A stretch of 64,000 nt of DNA, taken from the NCBI GenBank assembly GCA_041397305.1, contig JAWKWX010000006.1, positions 62,001 to 126,000 of the forward strand. Reading direction: 5' to 3'. Source of the DNA: TMP-24 sp041397305 (lineage in GTDB: Bacteria > Pseudomonadota > Alphaproteobacteria > Rhodobacterales > Rhodobacteraceae). The notes under the pieces were generated by a model. It saw nothing but the letters and a program-made list of their open reading frames with translations. It ran no database searches and was not told where the DNA came from. Made by a program: the position numbers and the translations under genes. Within the stretch, counting starts at the first letter, position 1. Each line of letters starts with the position of its first letter. Positions 17,117-23,694 of the stretch are shown here, one piece after another.

Positions 17117-17461
17117 CTAAGGTTGTCCCATTATTTCAACTGCCGACTCATCAAAATCAATTGAAAAGTTCCCAATGATCGTTACAATTTCCATCCTGTT
17201 TTCACCGAAAAAACAACGGATGATCTCTTTGTCAATGTAGTCCCACGCAGGGATTCTAGAAGTAAGCGTCGCCTTTTTAAATGTGATCTTCGCTCGAAAT
17301 TGGCCGCTCCGTTCGCATCGGGCATCAGCCCTATCCAGACACTCGAGGCCGTTTATGCTAAGTACAATCTTAGACTCTGTTTGGTCAACAGATAGGTCGG
17401 AAATCCACGCGTCGTGAAGATTGTCTGCAACTTCAAGTAGGGCTGACAATGTATACTTCAT
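17117..17461 (-). CDS. putative immunity protein 3 (partner of Rhs tip 3)
   Basis: A 114-residue soluble protein, beta-rich, with an N-terminal LLEVADNLHDAWISDLS stretch. The N-L-H-D-A-W signature at 14-19 resembles N-F-H-D-S-F in immunity protein 2, and both are followed by alternating hydrophobic strands (KIVLSINGLECL here). The corresponding tips 2 and 3 are also alike, so the two pairs probably diverged from one ancestor. It begins 52 bases after the tip 3 stop. No family name is available; the immunity role is inferred. Confidence 0.55.
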   Translation of the reverse strand: MKYTLSALLEVADNLHDAWISDLSVDQTESKIVLSINGLECLDRADARCERSGQFRAKITFKKATLTSRIPAWDYIDKEIIRCFFGENRMEIVTIIGNFSIDFDESAVEIMGQP

Positions 17462-17513
17462 ATTACCTCATAGTCCTCAATGCGGTTCCATAGCTTTACG
17501 TTCGATTTGTTCA

Positions 17514-18296
17514 TTACTTGAGTACGGGCTGTAATGGTTCAACCCCAACGCCTGACATCCCTGCCGCAATGCCAAGTCCAATTCCGAAGAACAGTACAGC
17601 TCCGCCCCCGCCGCTTGTCTCTTGCTCTGGGCAGCTGCAATCTTTGACTGGGATCGGTGTTCCGGGCATAAGATGTGGTCCGCCGCCAGACGGGCTGTAC
17701 TGATCTTCCTTACCCATCGCGCCTGTCGGGTAGAAGTGCCAATGCGGGCCACGCCTTGTTTCTGCGAAATCGAAGCGCAGCATCGCGGGCGAACATCTAT
17801 GTTGATACAGTGCGGAGCCGAAGCTGTTTGGCACCGGCAGCAAGTCGGGACCCAAGTTCACTGGAGTGGAGGGCAAGACATAGATAGTGGTCCCGCTCTC
17901 CCCTCTCGGATCAATGTACCTCCCCGGGTTCTGCCTCGCGTATCCATAGACACTCGCTCCATCCACCAGCCCCAGCGGATCGGCCTGGATGTACCGCCCC
18001 GTGGTCGGATCGTAATCCCGCATCCAGTTCTGGTGAAGCCCCGATTCCATCTGGAACCACTGGCCGGGAAAGCGCAGCGCCATCGGCGTGCCGGTGGAGA
18101 CATGGACGCCGCCGAAGGGCAGATAGCTCGCGCTCCACACCACCGTCCCCGCCAGCGTCGTCGCGAAGACCGGCCGCCCGATATGATCCACCCGCACCAG
18201 ATAGACCTGCCCGCCCTCCACCACGGCAATCGGCATGTCGCCGAGCCAGAGATTGGCGTGAAGATTTGGGCACAAATCGTGACACAGTATTGTCAA
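17514..18296 (-). CDS. orphan Rhs C-terminal module 3: core fragment plus HWHFYP tip with hydrophobic tail
   Basis: A 260-residue frame. Residues 1-16 are foreign, and residues 17-133 are the Rhs core ending at YIDPRGE. The tip (134-260) contains QHRCSPAML (Cys168), then PHWHFYP (His185, His187), a DCSCPEQ pair of cysteines and a Gly-rich hydrophobic tail (GGGGAVLFFGIGLGIAAGM). Tip 2 has the same order of motifs with different sequence between them. The tail could insert into a membrane, and the HWH motif could bind metal. I cannot assign a known toxin family. It is displaced from any full Rhs, so delivery is uncertain. Confidence 0.7.
   Translation of the reverse strand: MTILCHDLCPNLHANLWLGDMPIAVVEGGQVYLVRVDHIGRPVFATTLAGTVVWSASYLPFGGVHVSTGTPMALRFPGQWFQMESGLHQNWMRDYDPTTGRYIQADPLGLVDGASVYGYARQNPGRYIDPRGESGTTIYVLPSTPVNLGPDLLPVPNSFGSALYQHRCSPAMLRFDFAETRRGPHWHFYPTGAMGKEDQYSPSGGGPHLMPGTPIPVKDCSCPEQETSGGGGAVLFFGIGLGIAAGMSGVGVEPLQPVLK
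17898..18248 (-). repeat. Rhs core repeat, copy 3
   Basis: The 351-base core unit. Upstream homology stops one codon before the Trp codon (HANLWLGDMP), about 60 bases after the stop of immunity gene 2. Confidence 0.9.
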
Positions 18297-18309
18297 TCGG
18301 AGACTAGAG

Positions 18310-18711
18310 TTATTGAGGTTCAGAGAACCTCCACCGGAACCGTGATGCAGAAATATCGATCTGAAAACTCAGGTCATAGATGTCCTGCACGGAAATGTGC
18401 ACCGCGCCATAGCTGTGGAGGATACGAATTTCATACACATTTCGATTGCTTAGATCGCAAATCAGATCAAGTTCGTCCAGCTCTAGCTCGCCTGTGCATT
18501 GAACGCATATCTCCGCGCCATGAATTCCAAAAACTCCATACTTGCAAAACTCATGGAAGTAGATGTCTGAGAGTTCCAAGCAGACCAGCCCGCGTTTCTT
18601 CTTGACATGGCGCAAGAAGGAATCATGGAAGTTTCCTGATGCGTCGAACGCTTCTTTGACTTGTTTATCTGCCAAGGCGCGCCAATTCCGGAAAGCAAAT
18701 TCTGGTGCCAT
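18310..18711 (-). CDS. putative immunity protein 2 (partner of Rhs tip 2)
   Basis: A 133-residue soluble protein from ATG 18711, which follows GAGAA and lies eight bases past the stop of tip 2; an earlier ATG at 18741 would overlap the tip. N-F-H-D-S-F at residues 27-32 and the following strands (GLVCLELSDIYFHEF) resemble immunity protein 3. It has several Cys and many His/Asp residues. The gene is AT-richer than the Rhs core. The role is inferred from position and from the parallel similarity of tips 2 and 3. Confidence 0.55.
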   Translation of the reverse strand: MAPEFAFRNWRALADKQVKEAFDASGNFHDSFLRHVKKKRGLVCLELSDIYFHEFCKYGVFGIHGAEICVQCTGELELDELDLICDLSNRNVYEIRILHSYGAVHISVQDIYDLSFQIDISASRFRWRFSEPQ

Positions 18712-18721
18712 TTGTTTCTCA

Positions 18722-19624
18722 CTATTGGGCCGCGCCGACAACGCCAGCTCCGATCAAACCCACCTCCCCGACACCTGTTAGCATCGATGCGCCCAACAGT
18801 GCAAAACCAATGACCGCCAACGGATTGACTTCCGTTCCGTCGCAAGGGCAGTCTGGAACGTCGAGCAGGTAAGGCGGATAGAAATGATCCGCGCCCTCGG
18901 AGTCTTTCCAGCGCGACAAACGCCCGCGCCGTCCGCCACTCTTTTCTCCTTGCGGATAGTAATGCCAGTGAGCGTTTGGATCACCGAGCGTCGGGAGGTG
19001 GAACACCAATTGAGCGGAGGAACACCGATGGTTCCATCTGGTGCCGATGCTCGATGGTAGGGTCGGGTCGGGATACCAATCACGGTCGAACAAGAAGCCA
19101 CCATATTGCAAGATCAGTATTCTGAGGCCGGTGGGATCGATCCACCTAAGCGGCGACTGCCTTGCATACCCATAGACACTCGCCCCATCCACCAGCCCCA
19201 GCGGATCGGCCTCGATGTACCGCCCCGTCGTCGGATCGTAATCCCGCATCCAGTTCTGGTGAAGCCCCGATTCCATCTGGAACCACTGGCCGGGGAAGCG
19301 CAGCGCCATCGGCGTGCCGGTCGAGACATGGACGCCGCCGAAGGGCAGGTAGCTCGCGCTCCACACCACCGTCCCCGCCAGCGTCGTCGCAAAGACCGAC
19401 CGCCCGATATGATCCACCCGCACCAGATAGACCTGCCCGCCCTCGACCACGGCAATCGGCATGTCGCCGAGCCAGATGTAGACCCGGATCACCGTCCCGC
19501 TCGCCCGGTCCATCTCGGCCACCCGGTGGCCCTCCATGTCGAACAGGTTGTCGATCACCTGACCCGAGGCCAGCGTGCGCGTCACCTGCTGGCCGAGCGC
19601 ATTGTAGCGGTAGGAGGCCTGCAA
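18722..19624 (-). CDS. orphan Rhs C-terminal module 2: core fragment plus HWHYYP tip with hydrophobic tail
   Basis: A 300-residue frame from TTG 19624. Rhs core coding continues upstream in frame for about 40 codons (to about 19740) before an in-frame stop, so the true start is unclear. Core covers residues 1-167 and includes the YRYNALGQQVTRTLASGQV repeat (shortened) and DPLGL. The tip (168-300) has NHRCSSAQL (Cys201), NAHWHYYPQGE (His219, His221), DCPCDG and a hydrophobic Gly/Ala-rich tail (residues about 267-297). It shares this motif order with tip 3. It could act at the membrane. The downstream gene is the likely immunity partner. Confidence 0.7.
   Translation of the reverse strand: MQASYRYNALGQQVTRTLASGQVIDNLFDMEGHRVAEMDRASGTVIRVYIWLGDMPIAVVEGGQVYLVRVDHIGRSVFATTLAGTVVWSASYLPFGGVHVSTGTPMALRFPGQWFQMESGLHQNWMRDYDPTTGRYIEADPLGLVDGASVYGYARQSPLRWIDPTGLRILILQYGGFLFDRDWYPDPTLPSSIGTRWNHRCSSAQLVFHLPTLGDPNAHWHYYPQGEKSGGRRGRLSRWKDSEGADHFYPPYLLDVPDCPCDGTEVNPLAVIGFALLGASMLTGVGEVGLIGAGVVGAAQ
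19124..19474 (-). repeat. Rhs core repeat, copy 2
   Basis: The 351-base core unit, here ending in RWIDPTGL, with additional upstream Rhs homology to about 19740, just after the stop of immunity gene 1. Confidence 0.9.
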
Positions 19625-19761
19625 GACACCGCCGAGCGAGACGGTGGCCAGCCGTCCCGCGCCGTCGTAGGTGTAGCTGTAGAGGAGCCCGCCGCGCTGG
19701 TCGGTGACAAGTCGGGCCAGTTGGAGGCGGGTTGCGCGGCGACCTGTACCTCACTTACTCA

Positions 19762-20262
19762 CTATTGGAGCGGTCCTCGAAGGCTTGCTACGAACGATCT
19801 TGTCGCTTCTTCGTCGTGCAGAACGCCGGCTGAGCGGCGAAAGTCAAAATACTCCTCAATTATATCAATTCGCAGGCCTGTAAGTACCTGACCCAAATTG
19901 ACAGCAAGTTTCTCTACAAGTTCATAATCTGAATCTGAATGCACCCGTGTTGGCTCTGCATCAAGTGCTTCCCACATAATCAGGAAGTTTTCCTGTGCCC
20001 TACACTCCCAATTTTCTTCACTCAGAGAAATATACATCATTGCTCCCCAAAAAAATGGGAACGCACGGATGTCAAAAAAAGAAAAGCAGTATGGATGGCT
20101 GTTGAAGTCCGCCAATGCGAGGTCAGACCAGTCTTTTCTTCGAAAGTAGGCCGTTTCTTCCCACCCCTCCTGACTGGGATCGTAGTTCCGCCAAACAAGG
20201 TTAGATGGTTTCTGGTGAAACCCAGCCCTGATTCTGAGTGCCAGATGTTCTTTGTCGGTCAT
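19762..20262 (-). CDS. putative immunity protein 1 (partner of Rhs tip 1)
   Basis: A 166-residue soluble protein rich in aromatic and acidic residues (WRNYDPSQEGWEETAYF, then FFDIRAFPFFWGAMMYIS). No family is recognised. It starts five bases after the stop of tip 1 and is followed at once by the truncated core of module 2. The coding sequence is clearly AT-richer than the Rhs core segments, a sign of separate origin. The immunity role rests on its position. Confidence 0.5.
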   Translation of the reverse strand: MTDKEHLALRIRAGFHQKPSNLVWRNYDPSQEGWEETAYFRRKDWSDLALADFNSHPYCFSFFDIRAFPFFWGAMMYISLSEENWECRAQENFLIMWEALDAEPTRVHSDSDYELVEKLAVNLGQVLTGLRIDIIEEYFDFRRSAGVLHDEEATRSFVASLRGPLQ

Positions 20263-20266
20263 TAGC

Positions 20267-21280
20267 TCACTTCTCCCTCAAGAAGCGCATACATTTTGAC
20301 ACATTCAAGCAGGCTTGAAATTTCGCCATTGCCTCGCCTTCTGGAGTGGCCCCCCCTTTGGGCTGAGTTGAAACGCAAATTCTGTCCCGTCGCTTTCGCG
20401 CATTGCATTCGTCGACCCATGCGCTGAGCTTCATGAACAATGTTGCAGCATCGTCGGTACCTTTGCAGCTGCCGAGTGCGCCGGTGCGGTCTTTGGCGTC
20501 TCGAACTTTTTGCAACGCGTCTTCGCACGGGCCGTCACAAATGTTTTCCGGCTCCGGAACGAATGAGTTCGGATCTGGAGCAGGATCGGGATCGGGCTGA
20601 GGTTCTGGGAACGGAACCTGAGTAGCAGTCGCTGTGACCGCCGCAGCCGTGGCGCTGCGATAGAGCAACCTGCGAGCCACCTGGCCCACGACATAGCGTA
20701 TGACAGGCCAAGTCCAGACATACTCTCCCGTCGGATCGATATACCTCCCCGGGTTCTGCCTTGCGTACCCATAGACACTCGCCCCATCCACCAGCCCCAG
20801 CGGATCGGCCTCGATGTACCGCCCCGTCGTCGGATCGTAATCCCGCATCCAGTTCTGGTGAAGCCCCGATTCCATCTGGAACCACTGGCCGGGGAAGCGC
20901 AGCGCCATCGGCGTGCGGGTCGAGACATGGACGCCGCCGAAGGGCAGATAGGAGGCGCTCCACACCTGCGTCCCGGCCAGCGTCGTCGCGAACACCGGCC
21001 GCCCGATATGATCCACCCGCACCAGATAGACCTGCCCGCCCTCTACGACCGCAACCGGCATGTCGCCGAGCCAGACGTAGGAGCGGATCAGCGCTCCCGT
21101 CGCCCCATCATACTCCGCCAGCCTGTGGCCCGCACTGTCGAAGACCGAATGGATCACCTGACCCGAGGCGAGCGTCCGCACCACCTGACGGCCGAGCGCA
21201 TCGTATCGGTAGGTGCCCTGCGTGACCCCGCCGAGCGAGACGGTGGCCATCGGACAGGGTGCACCGCGCATCGCCCCCAA
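20267..21280 (-). CDS. orphan Rhs C-terminal module 1: core fragment plus toxin tip
   Basis: A 337-residue frame, the first of the array in the direction of transcription. Rhs homology begins at residue 11 (MATVSLGGV), so this copy also lacks the long N-terminal Rhs barrel and any trafficking domain. Core runs to residue 186 (YIDPTGE). The tip begins with EYVWTWPVIR, the linker shared with tip 5, then a Pro/Asp-rich spacer (PEPQPDPDPAPDPNS) and a Cys-containing helical domain (NICDGPCEDALQKVRDAKD, later FQACLNVSKCMRFLREK). The spacer resembles those before toxin domains in polymorphic toxins. Activity unknown. Confidence 0.7.
   Translation of the reverse strand: MGAMRGAPCPMATVSLGGVTQGTYRYDALGRQVVRTLASGQVIHSVFDSAGHRLAEYDGATGALIRSYVWLGDMPVAVVEGGQVYLVRVDHIGRPVFATTLAGTQVWSASYLPFGGVHVSTRTPMALRFPGQWFQMESGLHQNWMRDYDPTTGRYIEADPLGLVDGASVYGYARQNPGRYIDPTGEYVWTWPVIRYVVGQVARRLLYRSATAAAVTATATQVPFPEPQPDPDPAPDPNSFVPEPENICDGPCEDALQKVRDAKDRTGALGSCKGTDDAATLFMKLSAWVDECNARKRRDRICVSTQPKGGATPEGEAMAKFQACLNVSKCMRFLREK
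20723..21073 (-). repeat. Rhs core repeat, copy 1
   Basis: The 351-base core unit, with Rhs homology extending upstream to about 21250. It carries one visible change in the GTPMAL segment (R for G before TPMAL) relative to the other copies. Confidence 0.9.
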
Positions 21281-21443
21281 GGCAAACGCCAGACCGCAAA
21301 TTGAGACTTTGAGACTGGGGCTCTATGATCCCTGTCTGATCGCGCCTTTGCCGTCTCAGATCGTTGCCTCCCCAGGGCAAAGCCCCGGAAATGGCCGACT
21401 ATTCCGGTGTCGGCCGTCAGACGTCTCTGTCAGGGGGAGTGGC

Positions 21444-21518
21444 TGGCTGGGGCGCTAGGATTCGAACCTAGGTATGTCGGTACCAAAAACCGATGCCTTA
21501 CCACTTGGCGACGCCCCA
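21444..21518 (-). tRNA. tRNA-Gln (anticodon UUG)
   Basis: 75 bases with encoded CCA. Acceptor TGGGGCG pairs with CGCCCCA, the discriminator base is G, and the anticodon stem TCGGT/ACCGA frames loop TTTTGGT, giving TTG. T arm CTAGGTTCGAATCCTAG. It forms the right border of the Rhs island; transcription runs towards the island. Confidence 0.96.
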
Positions 21519-21529
21519 ACTCGGGCGGG

Positions 21530-21558
21530 TAAATAGCCAAGCACGGGCGGCGCTGCAA
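21530..21558 (-). promoter_or_regulatory. sigma70-type promoter for tRNA-Gln
   Basis: On the minus strand TTGCAG (21553-21558) is followed after exactly 17 bases by TATTTA (21530-21535), ending 11 bases upstream of the tRNA 5' end. Confidence 0.6.
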
Positions 21559-21617
21559 GAGCTAAACTTGGCTTTCTTCCGATTGATGTCGGCGGGACGG
21601 GCCTGTATCGCGGGGCG

Positions 21618-22796
21618 ATGAAGCGGGCCGATATTGTCATTCTGGGTGCGGGCGCGGCGGGCATGATGTGCGCTGTCGAGGCCGCACGGCGCGGGCGCGG
21701 GGTGCTGGTGATCGACCATGCGTCGGCGCCGGGCGAAAAGATCCGCATTTCGGGCGGCGGGCGGTGCAATTTCACCAATCTCTCGGTCGCGCCCGGGCGG
21801 TTCCTGTCGCAAAATCCGCGATTTGCGCTTTCCGCCCTCAGCCGGTTCGGCCCGCAGGACTTCATCGCCCGCGTCGATCGGGCAGGGATTTCCTGGCATG
21901 AAAAGACGCTTGGACAGCTCTTCTGCGACGGCAGCGCGCGGCAGATCGTCGAGATGCTGACCGGTCAGATGGCCGAGGCGGGCGCTGAATTGTGGCTCGG
22001 CGCGGCGGTGACGGAGGTCGCCCGGGCCGGACACCGGTTCGCGCTGACGACGGGGCGAGGCCCGGTCGAAGCGGATCGGCTGGTGGTGGCGACCGGCGGC
22101 AAGTCGGTCCCCAAGATGGGGGCGACCGGTTTTGGCCATGACATCGCGCGCCGGTTCGGGCTGGCGGTGACCGAGACCCGGCCGGCGCTGGTGCCGCTGA
22201 CCTTCGGCGATGATGACCTCGCGGCCTGGAAACACCTCGCGGGCGTTTCGGTCTCGGCCCGGGTGAGCCGGGACAAGACCGGGTTCGCCGAGGGGTTGCT
22301 CTTCACCCACCGCGGCCTGTCCGGCCCGTCGATCCTGCAGATATCGTCCTACTGGCGCGAGGGCGTGGAGATCGAGGTCGACCTGGCCCCGGCTTGCAGC
22401 GTCGCCGAAGCGCTGAAGGAGGCGCGGCAGGCGGGCGGCAAGGTGCCGGTGGGGCGGGCGCTGGCGGCCCATCTGCCGGGAAGGCTGGCGGAGGCGGTCC
22501 TTGCCGGTCTCGGCGTCGAGGGGCGGCTTGCCGACCAGCCGAATGCGGTTCTGGACCGGATCGGCGCGGCGGTGAACCGCTGGCGGGTGAAGCCGATCGG
22601 CAGCGAGGGCTACCGGACTGCGGAAGTGACACTCGGCGGCGTCGATACCCGTGGCCTCGACGCGCGGACAATGGAGGCCCGAAGCGTGCCTGGCCTGCAT
22701 TTCATCGGCGAGGCTGTGGATGTGACCGGCTGGCTCGGCGGCTATAATTTCCAGTGGGCCTGGTCATCGGGGTGGGCCGCCGGACAGGCGGTCTGA
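21618..22796 (+). CDS. BaiN/HI0933-type NAD(P)/FAD-dependent oxidoreductase
   Basis: A 392-residue flavoprotein. The FAD dinucleotide motif VILGAGAAGMMCAVEAARRG begins at residue 7, and the family motif ISGGGRCNFTN follows at 45-54. The late ATGGKSVPKMGATGFGHDIARRF and C-terminal FIGEAVDVTGWLGGYNFQWAWSSG segments are characteristic of the HI0933/YhiN (BaiN, RdsA) family. Members include a bile-acid dehydroxylation reductase, but the general cellular role is unknown. It is a single gene immediately right of the Rhs island. Confidence 0.88.
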   Translation: MKRADIVILGAGAAGMMCAVEAARRGRGVLVIDHASAPGEKIRISGGGRCNFTNLSVAPGRFLSQNPRFALSALSRFGPQDFIARVDRAGISWHEKTLGQLFCDGSARQIVEMLTGQMAEAGAELWLGAAVTEVARAGHRFALTTGRGPVEADRLVVATGGKSVPKMGATGFGHDIARRFGLAVTETRPALVPLTFGDDDLAAWKHLAGVSVSARVSRDKTGFAEGLLFTHRGLSGPSILQISSYWREGVEIEVDLAPACSVAEALKEARQAGGKVPVGRALAAHLPGRLAEAVLAGLGVEGRLADQPNAVLDRIGAAVNRWRVKPIGSEGYRTAEVTLGGVDTRGLDARTMEARSVPGLHFIGEAVDVTGWLGGYNFQWAWSSGWAAGQAV

Positions 22797-22842
22797 CAGA
22801 CGGGCGCGCGCCTCGCCGGGCAACCCAGCGATGAGCGACCGG

Positions 22843-23685
22843 TCAGGCCCGGATCGGGTCGGCCTTGGCGAGACGGTCGATCTGCATCAGCAGCGTGATG
22901 AGGCGCGGCATGTCCTTCAGATAGACCATGTTGGGCCCGTCCGAGAGCGAGCGCGACGGCTCCTCATGCGTCTCGATGAACACCCCGGCGATGCCGAGGC
23001 TGACGGCGGCGCGCGCCATGGCTGGCGCGAATTCGCGCTGGCCGCCGGTCGAGCCGCCCAGCCCCCCCGGTTGCTGCACCGAATGGGTCGCATCCATGAT
23101 GACCGGATAGCCGGTCTTCGCCATCGTCGGCAGCGAGCGCATGTCCGCAACCAGAGTGTTGTAGCCGAACGAGGCGCCGCGTTCGGTCAGGAGGATGCGT
23201 TCGTTTCCGGTCGAGGCGACCTTGTCGGCGACATTGGCCATGTCCCATGGCGCCAGGAACTGACCCTTCTTGATGTTGACCACCGCGCCCGTCTCGCCGG
23301 CCGCCACCAGAAGATCGGTCTGGCGGCAGAGGAAGGCGGGGATCTGGATCACGTCGACCACTTCGGCCGCCGCCCGCGCCTGGTCCACACCATGGATGTC
23401 GGTCAGCACCGGCACGCCGGTCCGCGCCCGAACCTCGGCCAGGATCTTCAGCCCGGCCTCGATCCCCGGACCGCGCCCGCCCTTCAGCGAGGTGCGATTG
23501 GCCTTGTCGTAGCTTGCCTTGAACACATATTGCGCGCCCGCCTTCGCGCAGGCCTCCTTCAGCACCTCGGCGATCATCAGCGCATGATCAAGACTTTCGA
23601 GATGGCAGGGCCCGCCGATCAGCACCAAGGGGCGATCGTTGCCCACGGTCACGTTGCCGAAGGCCACATCTTTCATTGCCGTCAT
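22843..23685 (-). CDS. kdsA: 3-deoxy-8-phosphooctulonate synthase (Kdo-8-P synthase)
   Basis: A 280-residue enzyme condensing PEP with arabinose 5-phosphate to Kdo-8-phosphate. Family motifs include VLIGGPCHLES, SYDKANRTS, NIKKGQFLAPWDM and MDATHSVQQPGG. ATG 23685 is preceded by TGAGGAG, whose TGA is the kpsE stop, so it is probably translated together with kpsE. Co-location with kpsT and kpsE suggests it supplies Kdo to a capsule with a Kdo linker, as well as to LPS. kdsD and kdsB lie elsewhere in this window. Confidence 0.95.
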   Translation of the reverse strand: MTAMKDVAFGNVTVGNDRPLVLIGGPCHLESLDHALMIAEVLKEACAKAGAQYVFKASYDKANRTSLKGGRGPGIEAGLKILAEVRARTGVPVLTDIHGVDQARAAAEVVDVIQIPAFLCRQTDLLVAAGETGAVVNIKKGQFLAPWDMANVADKVASTGNERILLTERGASFGYNTLVADMRSLPTMAKTGYPVIMDATHSVQQPGGLGGSTGGQREFAPAMARAAVSLGIAGVFIETHEEPSRSLSDGPNMVYLKDMPRLITLLMQIDRLAKADPIRA

Positions 23686-23694
23686 GCCAGCTCC

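Noticed and set aside
13854..21518. tRNA-Leu 3' end as an integrase attachment site for the Rhs island
   Set aside because: I looked for a repeat of the tRNA 3' end near the other border and found none, and no integrase gene is present.
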